DNA of 64,000 nucleotides from Aquimarina sp. BL5 (GCF_003443675.1 NZ_CP031963.1:4872501-4936500), one strand, 5' to 3'. Positions 8,506-17,460 are shown, numbered from the stretch's first letter. Numbers and translations: made by a program. Notes: generated by a model not told the origin, from the sequence alone.

Positions 8506-9186
8506 TTAATTCTTCAGTATATTAAATAGTTTTTCGGCTACTTCTTCAGAAGATGCTGGGTTTTGTCCAGTAATTAAGTTTCCATCTTGCACTGAATAGG
8601 ATTGCCAATCGTCGGCTTTACTATAGTTTCCGCCATTGTTTTTTAACATATCTTCTACTAAAAACGGAACAATATCTGTTAATTGAACCGCTGCTTCTTC
8701 ACTATTGGTAAATCCGGTTACATTTTTGCCTTTTACAAGAAATTCACCGTCACTAGTTTTTACGTTTTTTAGAGCTGCAGGTGCATGGCATACCAAACCT
8801 GTGGGTTTATTACTTTCGTAGAATGATTGCAATAATTTAATAGAATCTTTGTCATTGGCAAGATCCCATAAAGGACCATGACCACCAGGGTAGAAAATGG
8901 CATCATAATTCTTTTCTTTAACTTCAGAAAGTTGTAAAGTTTTACTCAGTTTTTCCTGTAACTTTTTATCATTATGGAAGCGTTTCGTAGCTTCCGTTTG
9001 ATTTTCCGGCTTGTCGCTGCTCGGGTCTATCGGAGGTTGGCCTCCTTTTGGGGATGCTAACGTAACTTCTGCACCTTTGCCGGTAAGATAATAATAAGGG
9101 GCAGCAAATTCTTCAATCCAAAATCCTGTTTTTTCTCCAGTATCTCCGAGTTTGTCATGTGATGTTAATACAAATAAAAATTTCAT
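8506..9186 (-). CDS. DJ-1/PfpI-type protein (class I glutamine-amidotransferase fold)
   Basis: 226 residues of the Hsp31/DJ-1 superfamily. The nucleophile elbow is TGLVCHAPAAL with Cys133 and the adjacent His134; the conserved acidic residue is in GFWIEEFAAPYY (Glu25). HGPLWDL precedes the elbow as in Hsp31-like members. Such proteins act as glyoxalase III-like enzymes, chaperones or redox-stress factors; which applies is not decidable from sequence. The gene is 18 bases after the hibernation-factor gene, in a run of minus-strand stress genes. Confidence 0.9.
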   Translation of the reverse strand: MKFLFVLTSHDKLGDTGEKTGFWIEEFAAPYYYLTGKGAEVTLASPKGGQPPIDPSSDKPENQTEATKRFHNDKKLQEKLSKTLQLSEVKEKNYDAIFYPGGHGPLWDLANDKDSIKLLQSFYESNKPTGLVCHAPAALKNVKTSDGEFLVKGKNVTGFTNSEEAAVQLTDIVPFLVEDMLKNNGGNYSKADDWQSYSVQDGNLITGQNPASSEEVAEKLFNILKN

Positions 9187-9204
9187 CCTTTTTGTTTTTT
9201 AATA

Positions 9205-9504
9205 TTAATAAGTTTTCATTTTGTCTTTCCTTCTTTCTAATTGATCGTTGAGGTCTCTAATAGTTTCGGTAATTGCTTCCTCAAAACTTACTTTATCAGA
9301 TGAGGCGTACAATCTTGGTCCCTGAGCACTTAATCGGATACCACAAATGTGTCCAGAGTTGTCATCTCTGTTCTCTTTTTTAAAGAAGATATCTGCACGA
9401 ATTACGAAAGGATACTTATTAGATAAATTGCCTAATTTTTCTTCTACAAATGATTCTAATCGATCACTTGCACTTACGTTAGTGTATTCAAAAACTGTTT
9501 TCAT
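9205..9504 (-). CDS. Ribosome hibernation/stabilisation factor (HPF/RaiA family)
   Basis: 99 residues, the short form of HPF/RaiA (YfiA). The N-terminal KTVFEYTNVSASDRLESFVE and the C-terminal SFEEAITETIRDLNDQLERR helix match the S30AE domain, which binds the 30S decoding site and inactivates ribosomes in stationary phase or stress. No C-terminal dimerisation extension is present, unlike long HPF. It lies between the FNT and DJ-1 genes with short gaps (22 and 18 bases), suggesting one transcript. Confidence 0.88.
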   Translation of the reverse strand: MKTVFEYTNVSASDRLESFVEEKLGNLSNKYPFVIRADIFFKKENRDDNSGHICGIRLSAQGPRLYASSDKVSFEEAITETIRDLNDQLERRKDKMKTY

Positions 9505-9526
9505 TTATTTTTATTTTTTGTATTTA

Positions 9527-10363
9527 TTAATTGTTACCGTTGTAGGCAAAAGCTTTGTATTTCAATAGGGCTACAAATACCACTCCACCTATAGCATTTC
9601 CTACAATCGCAATTCCCTGAAAGGAAAGATAGTCTATCATTGTGATATTTTTTGATACGATTAGTCCTGAGAAAACCTCAATATTCCCTACAATACTATG
9701 ATGTAAGCCCATCGCACCAATTACTGCTGTAATGATATAAATAACCAAAATTCTACTAATCGTACTGTCTGAAGATGTGAGTAACCAAGATAATAATCCC
9801 ATTAACCAACCTGCTAATATTGCACTCACGAATATGACAGCTAGATCGCTATGAAGTACGTGTTCTGCAACTTCTTCAACAATTTTTAGATCAAAGATTC
9901 CCAATTTAGGACCAATCCAAATGGCGACCGAGCTTATTAATATTCCTCCACAAATATTACCCGTAAGTACCAATCCCCATAACCTGAAAAGATCTATTAT
10001 TTTTGATTTTTTATTTAATACAGGTAGTGTAAGCAAAGATGTTTGCTCAGTAAATAACATGGATTTTCCCAAAACAACAAGAATAAATCCAACTGGATAA
10101 ACCAGTGCATTTATCTTCCATACTACAGCACTATTTGTTCCATCAGTGAAAAAAGCGGTCATTACGCAGATGAGTAGAAAACTAAACCCAATTTCTAAGC
10201 CCGCAGAGAATGAACTCAATAGAATACTTGAGTTTGTTTTGTCATAAATGATTAATGCTTCCGATACTTGTTCTCGCAAGATTTCAGAATGTGACATGGG
10301 TGAATTTTCTGCAGATTCGCTTTTTATATCTTTATCAATTTTCAATTCTTGATCTTCTATCAT
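9527..10363 (-). CDS. Formate/nitrite transporter family (FNT) membrane protein
   Basis: 278 residues: a ~40-residue acidic cytoplasmic N-terminus, then six transmembrane helices with the FNT repeat pattern. Signature segments are GKSMLFTEQTSLLTLPVL and WGLVLTGNICGGI in the first half, and AGWLMGLLSWLLTSS and GMGLH-type helix/loop elements (GLHHSIVGNIEVFSGL) in the second. FNT pentamers conduct small monovalent acids such as formate, nitrite or hydrosulfide. The long polar N-terminus resembles the YfdC subgroup, whose substrate is unknown. It sits at the head of the FNT-HPF-DJ-1 run. Confidence 0.88.
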   Translation of the reverse strand: MIEDQELKIDKDIKSESAENSPMSHSEILREQVSEALIIYDKTNSSILLSSFSAGLEIGFSFLLICVMTAFFTDGTNSAVVWKINALVYPVGFILVVLGKSMLFTEQTSLLTLPVLNKKSKIIDLFRLWGLVLTGNICGGILISSVAIWIGPKLGIFDLKIVEEVAEHVLHSDLAVIFVSAILAGWLMGLLSWLLTSSDSTISRILVIYIITAVIGAMGLHHSIVGNIEVFSGLIVSKNITMIDYLSFQGIAIVGNAIGGVVFVALLKYKAFAYNGNN

Positions 10364-10414
10364 ATTATTTCTGCTAAGTGCTTAATCTTAATTATTAATC
10401 TTTTTAATAAGCCC

Positions 10415-11056
10415 CTATTTAGAATTGTTTAATCCACTTTTAGAAGAGTCTAACCCAGGTTCATTCATATAATCGCCATTAAAGGTAAATTCTCGTTGCA
10501 ACATTCTTGTTCTATTTTCAGGTTTTTCTTCATCCCTTAAATTCTCTGGTAAATCATTTATATTTCCGCCGTAATAGCCCACTGCAACTGCAGTAGCTAC
10601 GTGAAACTCTTCATGAAATTTAAATTCTTTTCTGGCTTTTTTATGATCTACTCCAGCCATCTGATGTAAGGCTATACCAAGGTGTTGTGCTTGTGCTGAG
10701 GCATTTCCCATAAACAAACCCAGATCGTGTAATGCGTGGAAGTTTTCTTTACCGTCTTCAGTTGTTGTTTTGTAAGCATTTAGTAGTAATACAGGGGCGT
10801 TTTTCGCCCAAGATTGATTAAATTCACTTAGACAACTAAAAATTCTATCATACGTCTTACTACCTTTTATACCCCAGATTACCCTCCATGGTTGTCGATT
10901 GTAAGAACTTGGTGCCCATCTTCCGGCTTCGAAAATAGATCTTAACTCAGGCTCTGTAATTGGAATTTCTGAAAATATTCTTGGACTATACCTTTCCTTT
11001 AAAATAGGGAGTATTTCAAACTTTGTGTCTTTCATTTCAACAACTTCTTTTGTCAT
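10415..11056 (-). CDS. Nitroreductase-family FMN oxidoreductase
   Basis: 213 residues. RYSPRIFSEIPITEPELRSI with the R-x-S-x-R FMN-phosphate contact, then FEAGRWAPSSYNRQPWRVIW, is the classic nitroreductase N-terminus. GLFMGNASAQAQHLGIALHQ and VAVGYYGG complete the FMN site. These flavoenzymes reduce nitro or quinone compounds with NAD(P)H. The ATG at 11056 is used; a second Met (MKDTKFEIL) 7 codons in is possible. It is 51 bases upstream of the FNT gene on the same strand. Confidence 0.9.
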   Translation of the reverse strand: MTKEVVEMKDTKFEILPILKERYSPRIFSEIPITEPELRSIFEAGRWAPSSYNRQPWRVIWGIKGSKTYDRIFSCLSEFNQSWAKNAPVLLLNAYKTTTEDGKENFHALHDLGLFMGNASAQAQHLGIALHQMAGVDHKKARKEFKFHEEFHVATAVAVGYYGGNINDLPENLRDEEKPENRTRMLQREFTFNGDYMNEPGLDSSKSGLNNSK

Positions 11057-11262
11057 TTCTTTTTATTTTAAAGATACTTTTAGTTGAAGAAAGAATTTAA
11101 CTCAAAACGTTTAGTCCTTAACTCGTATACATTTTTAAATAGTGCTGATTAAAAAAGTAGGCTTTGATCTTAGATACTTTTTTAGTATTCATAAAAAATA
11201 TTTTTTAAAATCATCAAAATTGATATCAGCAATTAAATTTTTAACGAAGAGATTATTGAGGT

Positions 11263-11391
11263 TTATAGTATTGTAATTTTTTGGGGTTTCGTGATCTTAC
11301 CTATTTTTTTTCTAACATTTCTTAAAAATGCTTTACTTCCAAATTTTTTTCTACGCAAACCTGGTCTTTGAATGTTATTTTTATTTTTCAT
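11263..11391 (-). CDS. Very small basic protein, 42 residues
   Basis: Continuous ORF MKNKNNIQRPGLRRKKFGSK through to a TAA, 42 residues, with about a third Lys or Arg and no acidic residue at all. The composition suggests nucleic-acid or ribosome binding. The ATG is at 11389-11391 and is not overlapped by another gene; the flanking ~170-200 bases on either side hold nothing else recognisable. In AT-rich DNA a short ORF can arise by chance, but the lack of any acidic residue and the RPGLRRKKFG motif argue for a real gene. Confidence 0.45.
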   Translation of the reverse strand: MKNKNNIQRPGLRRKKFGSKAFLRNVRKKIGKITKPQKITIL

Positions 11392-11556
11392 TTACAATGC
11401 AATTAATTATATGATGAACGATTTATAGGCTAATGTAGAATAAATAGAGGAGTATTGTAAAAAAACACTGACTATTTTATAATACTCTGAAGCCTATTTT
11501 CTGTAATGGACTATTCTTTTTTTATCAGTCTGCTTTATTTTCCTAATATCTAAATT

Positions 11557-12063
11557 TTATGATGATTTAGACCAGGCAGTAAACATCCAGTGTCTCTTTT
11601 CTAATCTTCTTAAAAATTCTGTAGCCAATTCTTCTGTAGCAGAATCTCCCGTGTTTAGAGCGGCGTCGATAAGGTCTAATAAAGCACGGTGCAGTACGTT
11701 AAAATCTTTTAAGATTTCTTGCACCATTGCTATTGGAATCAATTCTCCCTCTACTTCTTCAATTTGAGATAGAGCTATATGCTGTTTTAGAGTGTTTTTT
11801 GGTTTTAAACCGAATACCCTAATGCGTTCGGCAAGAATATCTATTTGTGATTTTACTTCATTATATTCAATTTCAAATTGTTCATGTAACTCAAAAAAGT
11901 CTCCTCCTTCTACATTCCAATGAAACATCCTCAACTTATGATAATGCACAATATAATTTGATAATAGTTGATTTAGGGACACAACTATTTCTGCTGTTTC
12001 CAAATAGGTGAATCCTAATTTTTTATAAGATTTTTGTTTTTTCATTGTTTCTGACATATTCAT
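11557..12063 (-). CDS. dps: Dps-family mini-ferritin (copy 2)
   Basis: 168 residues with the ferroxidase signature MFHWNVEGGDFFELHEQFE and IDILAERIRVFG, so both His ligands, Glu and Asp are present. The sequence differs clearly from the copy at 578-1084, for example a 20-residue N-terminal extension with KKQKSYKK and a different C-terminus (MFTAWSKSS). The Lys-rich start may bind DNA, as in E. coli Dps; that is inference. It follows the lapA-like gene by 13 bases on the same strand. Confidence 0.92.
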   Translation of the reverse strand: MNMSETMKKQKSYKKLGFTYLETAEIVVSLNQLLSNYIVHYHKLRMFHWNVEGGDFFELHEQFEIEYNEVKSQIDILAERIRVFGLKPKNTLKQHIALSQIEEVEGELIPIAMVQEILKDFNVLHRALLDLIDAALNTGDSATEELATEFLRRLEKRHWMFTAWSKSS

Positions 12064-12076
12064 TTTATGTTTTAGA

Positions 12077-12391
12077 TTATTTTTCTACTTGACCTTCAGA
12101 TAGTATGCTTTTTGCTTCAGGTTCTGATAACGTTTCATTTTCCTTTATTAGCGATTTTACTTTTTTTTGAGATTGATCTCTAAGCTTTTTTAAATGATAG
12201 ATCGTTGGTATAATAGTTACTACTGTAACTAAAATAGCTGTTGAAAATGTAGTAAACAGAATCATGGATAAAGATGCTTCAGCTTCCCAAAAAAATAGTT
12301 GAATGGCTACCACTTGAGAATTTTGTAATGTAAAAATGGTAATACCTATCAATAATATTGCCGCTACAACTAACATAACTAGTTTCTTCAT
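12077..12391 (-). CDS. LapA/DUF1049-domain membrane protein
   Basis: 104 residues. Two transmembrane helices, with the DUF1049 hallmark FTLQNSQVVAIQLFFWEAEA between them and a second helix LSMILFTTFSTAILVTVVTI. The C-terminal 35 residues are charged and probably coiled coil. LapA/YciS proteins help envelope (LPS-assembly related) homeostasis in Gammaproteobacteria; in Bacteroidota the role is not established. Likely the first gene of a lapA-dps transcript. Confidence 0.85.
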   Translation of the reverse strand: MKKLVMLVVAAILLIGITIFTLQNSQVVAIQLFFWEAEASLSMILFTTFSTAILVTVVTIIPTIYHLKKLRDQSQKKVKSLIKENETLSEPEAKSILSEGQVEK

Positions 12392-12597
12392 TTCTATATT
12401 TTTACCTTACACTTTAATTTTAATCAACTAAGTTTTGAAAAGAAATTCAAACGTAGGTTGATTAGTATATGTAAGTAAATGAAATTCTATAGATTATGTT
12501 AACGCATTTGACCAAAATAGTACCTCAAATGCAACAAGATATTTTACGTTAATAAATAGATGTTTTGTAAGTAATTATCAAGCTATACAGTATAAGG

Positions 12598-13686
12598 CTA
12601 TAACCATTTCTTTTTTCTAAAGAAAATCAATAGCCCAATAAAAATGATAATCATAATACTCACTAGGGCGTGATATCCATATCGATATTTAAGTTCAGGC
12701 ATATGCTCAAAGTTCATTCCGTATATTCCTGCAATAAAAGTTAGAGGAATGAATATGGTCGCTATAATGGTTAATACCTTCATAATACCGTTCATTTTAT
12801 TACTGATGGTGGTCATGTACATATCCATGAGCCCCCAGATCATTTCTCGATAAACATCAATGTTCTCTTGTATATGAATGATGTGGTCATACAAATCCCT
12901 GTAATAGTCTTTGTTTTTTTCTAGGATCAGAGTCGTGTCAGATTTAACAATCCTGCCGATAACCTCTCTAAGTGGTAAAATACTTCTTCTTATGCGTAAG
13001 ATTTCGCGTTTAAGCGATTGTATTTCTTGTGTGATATGATCTCCTTCCTTTTCATTAAATAACTCTTCTTCTAATTGTTCTACTTTATCACCAAGGTCAT
13101 CAATAACTACAAAGTAATTGTCAAAAATAGCATCAAGTAAAGAATATGCAAGATACCCTGCTCCAGAGTTTCGAATTCTGCTTTTGGCATTCGTTATTCG
13201 AATTCTTACAGGATCAAAAATATCTTCGTCAGATTCTTGAAAAGTAATAACATGATCTTTTCCTAGTACTATAGAAATGTGCTCTACAATAAATTCTTTT
13301 TCTTTATTAAAATACATCATTTTTAGCACCAAAAAGATATAATTTTCGTATTCATCTATCTTTGGTCGCTGATCAGTATTTACTATATCTTCCAGAATTA
13401 AAGGATGTAGGCCATAAAATTCTCCAATGCTAATAATTTCTTTGGTGTGATTTAGACCATTTACATTAATCCAACTCACATGATCGTTGCCTTTAAAAGT
13501 AAATGCATCCTCAATATTGTCTGTTTCAGAAATATTATGGGTATCCCTTGTATAATCTTGAATCTCAACTTTGGTTTCGAGATGTTCTTTTTCACCAATA
13601 TACACTACAGTTCCAGGTGCTTTCCCCAGACTTTGTGAGGATTTAGGTTTCTTACTTTTTTTGTGAATAGGTTTGTTTTTCTTCAT
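12598..13686 (-). CDS. corA: CorA-type magnesium/cobalt channel
   Basis: 362 residues from the Met at 13684-13686 (MKKNKPIHKKSKK); an upstream in-frame ATG at 13731 would add 15 residues but is less consistent with the family. A cytoplasmic alpha/beta domain with HPLILEDIVNTDQRPKIDEY and a long helix lead to two C-terminal transmembrane helices. The selectivity motif Gly-Met-Asn is present in GIYGMNFEHMPEL. The basic 30-residue N-terminus is typical of Bacteroidota CorA. It imports Mg2+ as a pentamer. Confidence 0.94.
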   Translation of the reverse strand: MKKNKPIHKKSKKPKSSQSLGKAPGTVVYIGEKEHLETKVEIQDYTRDTHNISETDNIEDAFTFKGNDHVSWINVNGLNHTKEIISIGEFYGLHPLILEDIVNTDQRPKIDEYENYIFLVLKMMYFNKEKEFIVEHISIVLGKDHVITFQESDEDIFDPVRIRITNAKSRIRNSGAGYLAYSLLDAIFDNYFVVIDDLGDKVEQLEEELFNEKEGDHITQEIQSLKREILRIRRSILPLREVIGRIVKSDTTLILEKNKDYYRDLYDHIIHIQENIDVYREMIWGLMDMYMTTISNKMNGIMKVLTIIATIFIPLTFIAGIYGMNFEHMPELKYRYGYHALVSIMIIIFIGLLIFFRKKKWL

Positions 13687-13808
13687 AGTGTAACGGTTGT
13701 ACTGTAAATGTATTAAAAAGAAATTTTGCATAAAATTTCGATAACAATACCCAGTTAAATTCTAAAAAATATAATTTCAATCTAAATTAATAGTAATTAT
13801 TTCAGATC

Positions 13809-14218
13809 ATGGATATATATAAAAACTTTTGTGCTGTATCAGTTTTTTTTCTTGTTTTATCGGGGTGTATTAAACAAAATCCTAACAAAAAATTATAACA
13901 AGGTGTACTTAAAGAAAATAAAATAGAGAATAACGCAATTTAGTTATCCGATGAAACAACAAATAGATGTGCCAATTTATTCTGACATCTATAATAATAC
14001 CAAGGATTCTCGATTTCTACTTACAGCTATCTTAAACCACTAGAATCTATCGAATATGTGATTGAAGAGAAGGATACTTTGGGTGTGAGTGGAGCTAATT
14101 TTTTGATTACTTGGGGACTAATAAAATTATTAAACCAGTTTTTCAAGGAGTTATGGTTGGAATCTCTGGTCAACAAGGATTTGCATTCACTACTGGTGGA
14201 GTTGTTGTTTCAGAATAG
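13809..14218 (+). pseudogene. Decayed lipoprotein gene
   Basis: An intact lipoprotein signal peptide MDIYKNFCAVSVFFLVLSGC (lipobox LSGC) starts at 13809 and stops at 13896-13898. Protein-like sequence then continues in other frames: MKQQIDVPIYSDIYNNTKDS (from 13951), then SYLKPLESIEYVIEEKDTLG back in the first frame (from about 14025), and finally IIKPVFQGVMVGISGQQGF ending in VVVSE and a TAG at 14216-14218 in the third frame. At least one nonsense change and two or three frameshifts are needed to join them. I conclude a dead surface-lipoprotein gene of unknown family. A 65-codon ORF at 14058-14255 runs out of frame through the last part and is not a gene. Confidence 0.65.
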
Positions 14219-14278
14219 GCGCTTGGCAATACGTAACAAATTATCTTTTTTTTAATTATTACTTACTTAAACATTGGT

Positions 14279-14812
14279 TTACGAAGATTGTTTTTTAGGT
14301 TCTTCTAATTGAGTTTTTTCTTTTCCTAAAATCTCAATACCTTTTTGTATTACAAGGGAGGTAGGAAGTGTGATATCACATCCATCATCTGTTTTCATAA
14401 AAAGATAAAACCCCGTGATGTCTTTAACTTCTCCACTCCAGTTAAAATCCTTGTCTAAAACTTTAATTCTATCACCAATTCGCATAGGATGACTAAAAAA
14501 TAAAATTACGCTTGCAGTTAAATTAGATAGAATTGACCATTGTGCAAAAAAACCAACACCCAAAACAGCTAAAATCGAAGAAATAAATAGCGCAAATTGT
14601 TTATGATCTACACCCCAAATGATGGCCAAGAAAGAGCCTCCGGTTATATAAATAAGAAGATAGCTTAAATTAAATATAATTTTTCTTCGGTTTACATCAA
14701 TTGACTTAACGAAACTAAACTTCTTGATTGCTCTCTGAGTAAGAAATATTACTAAAATCATAATAACTAATAATATGATAGTGAATAGTAACTCATGTTT
14801 GAATATCAACAT
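14279..14812 (-). CDS. Short MscS-domain protein
   Basis: 177 residues. Three hydrophobic spans (about 8-27, 45-67, 72-105) lead into the MscS beta domain with HPMRIGDRIKVLDKDFNWSG and EVKDITGFYLFMKTDDG. It stops soon after PTSLVIQKGIEILG, so the alpha/beta vestibule of full MscS is absent. The pore helix lacks the clear Gly/Ala alternation of the other copy. Such short forms are seen in Bacteroidota; whether they gate under tension is unknown. Confidence 0.8.
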   Translation of the reverse strand: MLIFKHELLFTIILLVIMILVIFLTQRAIKKFSFVKSIDVNRRKIIFNLSYLLIYITGGSFLAIIWGVDHKQFALFISSILAVLGVGFFAQWSILSNLTASVILFFSHPMRIGDRIKVLDKDFNWSGEVKDITGFYLFMKTDDGCDITLPTSLVIQKGIEILGKEKTQLEEPKKQSS

Positions 14813-15049
14813 AACAAATGTTTTATAGTTTTTGGTAAAACTATTTTTTATTCATCAATGAAAAAAGAAAAATAAAACTTTTTAGGAAAATCTATAGGAA
14901 TCAAAACATTTTTCATTTTTTCTTGAGATTTATACTACTATAAAAAGTACTAAATAACTCGTTATTAATATTTATAAGCGCCGTACATTTTTGAAATATA
15001 GTATGCATTAATTAGCAATTACAGTTACATTTGAATAAATGTTTTTTGT

Positions 15050-16228
15050 ATGTTTTTAATTTCTAAGATCGAACCAATTATTCAAATAATCTCTGTTCTG
15101 GCGATACTTGTCATTGTTCTTAGCATCATCTTAAGAAAAATGAATCAAACATACATTATTGGATATATTTTGGCAGGTATCCTTCTTGGAGAGCAAGGAT
15201 TGGCAGTTGTTGATGATAAAGAATCGGTTGAACTTTTAGGAGAATTGGGAGTGATTCTTTTACTGTTTTTTATAGGCATGGAAATTAATCTTATTGATTT
15301 TCTTAAACGATGGAAACTTGCAGTACTTGGCACCTTGCTGCAAATTATTTTAAGTGTATTATTAGTCTTTTTTATTGGGAGTTTTTACGATTGGAGTTTA
15401 GCTAGGTCGGTAGTATTAGGATTTGTAATTGCTTTAAGTAGTTCTGCAGTGGTAATCAAACTTCTACAGGATAAGCATCTTATTGATACTAGAATAGGGA
15501 AAAATGTGTTAAGTATCTTGTTAGCTCAGGATATAGTTTTTGTACCTCTATTAATAATTATCTCCCAGCTTGGAGGTAAAGCTGAATCTACAGAAAGTAT
15601 TGTATTAATGATTATTGGAGCAATAGTGATTGTTGCCACACTAGTATATATTTATATAAAAGGTGTAATTGTATTACCGTATTCAAAAAAAATATACCGA
15701 GATCATGAATTACAAGTTTTTATGGCTATTTTTCTATGTTTTGGTGGTGCTTTAGCAACATCTTTTTTCGGCATATCTCCTGCTTTGGGAGCTTTTGTTG
15801 GAGGAATGATTATTAATGCAGCAAAGGCAACAGATTGGATACACGACACATTACATTCTTTTAGAGTATTGTTTGTATCCTTATTTTTTATTAGTGTTGG
15901 ATTACAAATAGATCTTGGTTTTGTGTACAATAATCTTTGGACCATATTCTCTGTTATTTTTGTAGTGTATATAACCAATCATTTATTGAATACTGTAATA
16001 TTAAAGGTTTTTTCAAACACCTGGAAAGAGGCATTTTTAGGAGGGGCTCTTCTGGCTCAAATAGGAGAATTAAGTTTTTTGATTAGTTCCACTGCATTAG
16101 GTTTAGGTATTATAGAAGAATTCTCCTATAACTTCACTATAAGTCTAATTTCTTTAACTCTAATAATTAGTCCCTTTTGGATCGGCTTGTCAGAAAAATT
16201 GATTAATCGGAAAAAGAATAATGAATAG
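15050..16228 (+). CDS. Kef-type monovalent cation:proton antiporter (CPA2)
   Basis: 392 residues, about 12 transmembrane helices. The CPA2 signatures are MNQTYIIGYILAGILLGEQG, LGVILLLFFIGMEI and GFVIALSSSAVVIKLLQDK, and the ion-binding region is LLAQDIVFVPLL. Full KefB/KefC proteins have a C-terminal RCK nucleotide-binding domain; it is absent here, so the protein is a membrane domain only. Substrate is probably K+ or Na+ in exchange for H+. It is divergent from the short MscS gene with 237 bases between starts. Confidence 0.9.
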   Translation: MFLISKIEPIIQIISVLAILVIVLSIILRKMNQTYIIGYILAGILLGEQGLAVVDDKESVELLGELGVILLLFFIGMEINLIDFLKRWKLAVLGTLLQIILSVLLVFFIGSFYDWSLARSVVLGFVIALSSSAVVIKLLQDKHLIDTRIGKNVLSILLAQDIVFVPLLIIISQLGGKAESTESIVLMIIGAIVIVATLVYIYIKGVIVLPYSKKIYRDHELQVFMAIFLCFGGALATSFFGISPALGAFVGGMIINAAKATDWIHDTLHSFRVLFVSLFFISVGLQIDLGFVYNNLWTIFSVIFVVYITNHLLNTVILKVFSNTWKEAFLGGALLAQIGELSFLISSTALGLGIIEEFSYNFTISLISLTLIISPFWIGLSEKLINRKKNNE

Positions 16229-16656
16229 GAAAAAATTATCTCTATTTAAGAATAACAATAGTTCAATTTAGATTTAGCAATTCTAGTATGGAAAACTATT
16301 ATTCATAACTTTTACAGGTGTATTGTAATTTTTTCTTTTTAAGGTCTGCATTAGAAAAATTAACAACATTACTATCTACATATCCTCGAATAGAGGTTTT
16401 TTTAGAATTTCTTTTAAGACATTATCATTTACATTTTAAAAGTTAACGGATATCTTTTTTGGTAACATGATTTTAGTTTTGCCTAGATGTGTTTTCAAAA
16501 AATAGTATTATCTACGATTAGCATATTCCTGTTAGATAATATTCTATCAATGTTTTTTTATTTAAAAGCAGCCTACGTAGGTTTCAATCTGGGATCTACT
16601 GAATCTTATTAAAGAAGGTTTTAGTTCAGGATTTAAAACAAGAATTTTATGCAAAT
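16229..16656. other. Intergenic stretch without a recognisable gene
   Basis: About 430 bases, very AT-rich, with stops in all six frames and no ORF or repeat I can support. A short run CCTCGAATAGAGG near 16383 is a weak dyad (CCTC/GAGG). It may hold the antiporter's 3' UTR. Confidence 0.5.
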
Positions 16657-16693
16657 AAAAAAGCGTTACAGTGATTTATTTCTGTAACGCTTT
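16655..16693 (-). terminator. Terminator of tRNA-Arg
   Basis: Twelve-base perfect stem AAAGCGTTACAG/CTGTAACGCTTT with a 10-base loop (16660-16671 and 16682-16693). Read on the minus strand the second arm runs into T6, immediately downstream of the tRNA gene. Confidence 0.88.
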
Positions 16694-16703
16694 AATTTTG
16701 ATG

Positions 16704-16777
16704 TGACCTCGGCAGGATTCAAACCTGCAACCTCTTGAGCCGTAATCAAGTGCACTATTCAGTTATGCTACGAGGCC
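16704..16777 (-). tRNA. tRNA-Arg (anticodon ACG)
   Basis: Folds into a complete cloverleaf on the minus strand. Acceptor GGCCTCG pairs with CGAGGTC (one G-U), discriminator A. D-stem GCAT/GTGC. Anticodon stem CTTGA/TCAAG with loop TTACGGC, so anticodon ACG, read as ICG after A34 deamination (Arg CGN). T-stem GCAGG/CCTGC with loop TTTGAAT. CCA is not encoded. A terminator follows within 11 bases. Confidence 0.95.
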
Positions 16778-16882
16778 TTTTTTGCGGGTGCAAATATATG
16801 GCTATTTTATAAATTATGAAACTATTTTAAAATTTCTTTTCCATTTTTAGGGCTCTTTTTTGATTTTGGTTATTTTGCAGAC

Positions 16883-17395
16883 ATGAACATACGAGATTTA
16901 GTAAGAGATATTCCAGACTTTCCAAAGCCAGGAATTGTTTTTAAAGATATCACTCCACTTTTAGCAGATTCTGAAGCTTTAGTGCATTGTGCAGATCAAT
17001 TGGCTGGATTATGTCCAACCGACATAAAAGTTGATAAAGTAATTGGTATTGAGGCTAGAGGGTTTATTTTGGGAGGTATGATTGCACAGCGATTAGATGC
17101 AGGTTTTATTCCTGTTCGAAAGAAAGGAAAACTACCGTCAAAAGTAAATTCTAAAAGGTATGGATTAGAGTATGGAGAAGATGTCTTAGAAATTCACAAA
17201 GATGCTATTAAAGCTGGGGAACATATATTAATTCATGATGATGTTTTGGCTACTGGAGGAACCGCACAAGCTGTATGTGAACTCGTAGAAGAGTTAGGAG
17301 GTATTGTAGTGCAATGTAATTTTATTATGGAGTTGAACTTTCTTAAAGGAAGAGAAAAGTTAGAGACTAAGGTGGCTTCTTTATTAAATTATTAA
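16883..17395 (+). CDS. apt: Adenine phosphoribosyltransferase
   Basis: 170 residues, standard length. Forms AMP from adenine and PRPP (purine salvage, cytosol). Signature elements are RDIPDFPKPGIVFKDITPLL at the N-terminus, VIGIEARGFILG, and the PRPP-binding loop ILIHDDVLATGGTAQA. The gene starts 106 bases from the divergent tRNA-Arg gene. After the stop a weak imperfect hairpin (about 17410-17437) could end both this gene and the convergent one. Confidence 0.96.
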   Translation: MNIRDLVRDIPDFPKPGIVFKDITPLLADSEALVHCADQLAGLCPTDIKVDKVIGIEARGFILGGMIAQRLDAGFIPVRKKGKLPSKVNSKRYGLEYGEDVLEIHKDAIKAGEHILIHDDVLATGGTAQAVCELVEELGGIVVQCNFIMELNFLKGREKLETKVASLLNY

Positions 17396-17460
17396 TAGAT
17401 AGAAAAGAAAAGAGCCTTCAGTATTTTGAAGACTCATTTTGTACACAATTTATTACAGGA

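Noticed and set aside
14058..14255. 65-codon ORF near the short MscS gene
   Set aside because: It partly follows one frame of the decayed lipoprotein gene and then leaves it; the protein-like signal continues in another frame to 14218.
16704..16777. tRNA-Arg as an integration site of a genomic island
   Set aside because: No integrase and no direct repeat of the tRNA 3' end was noticed in the window.
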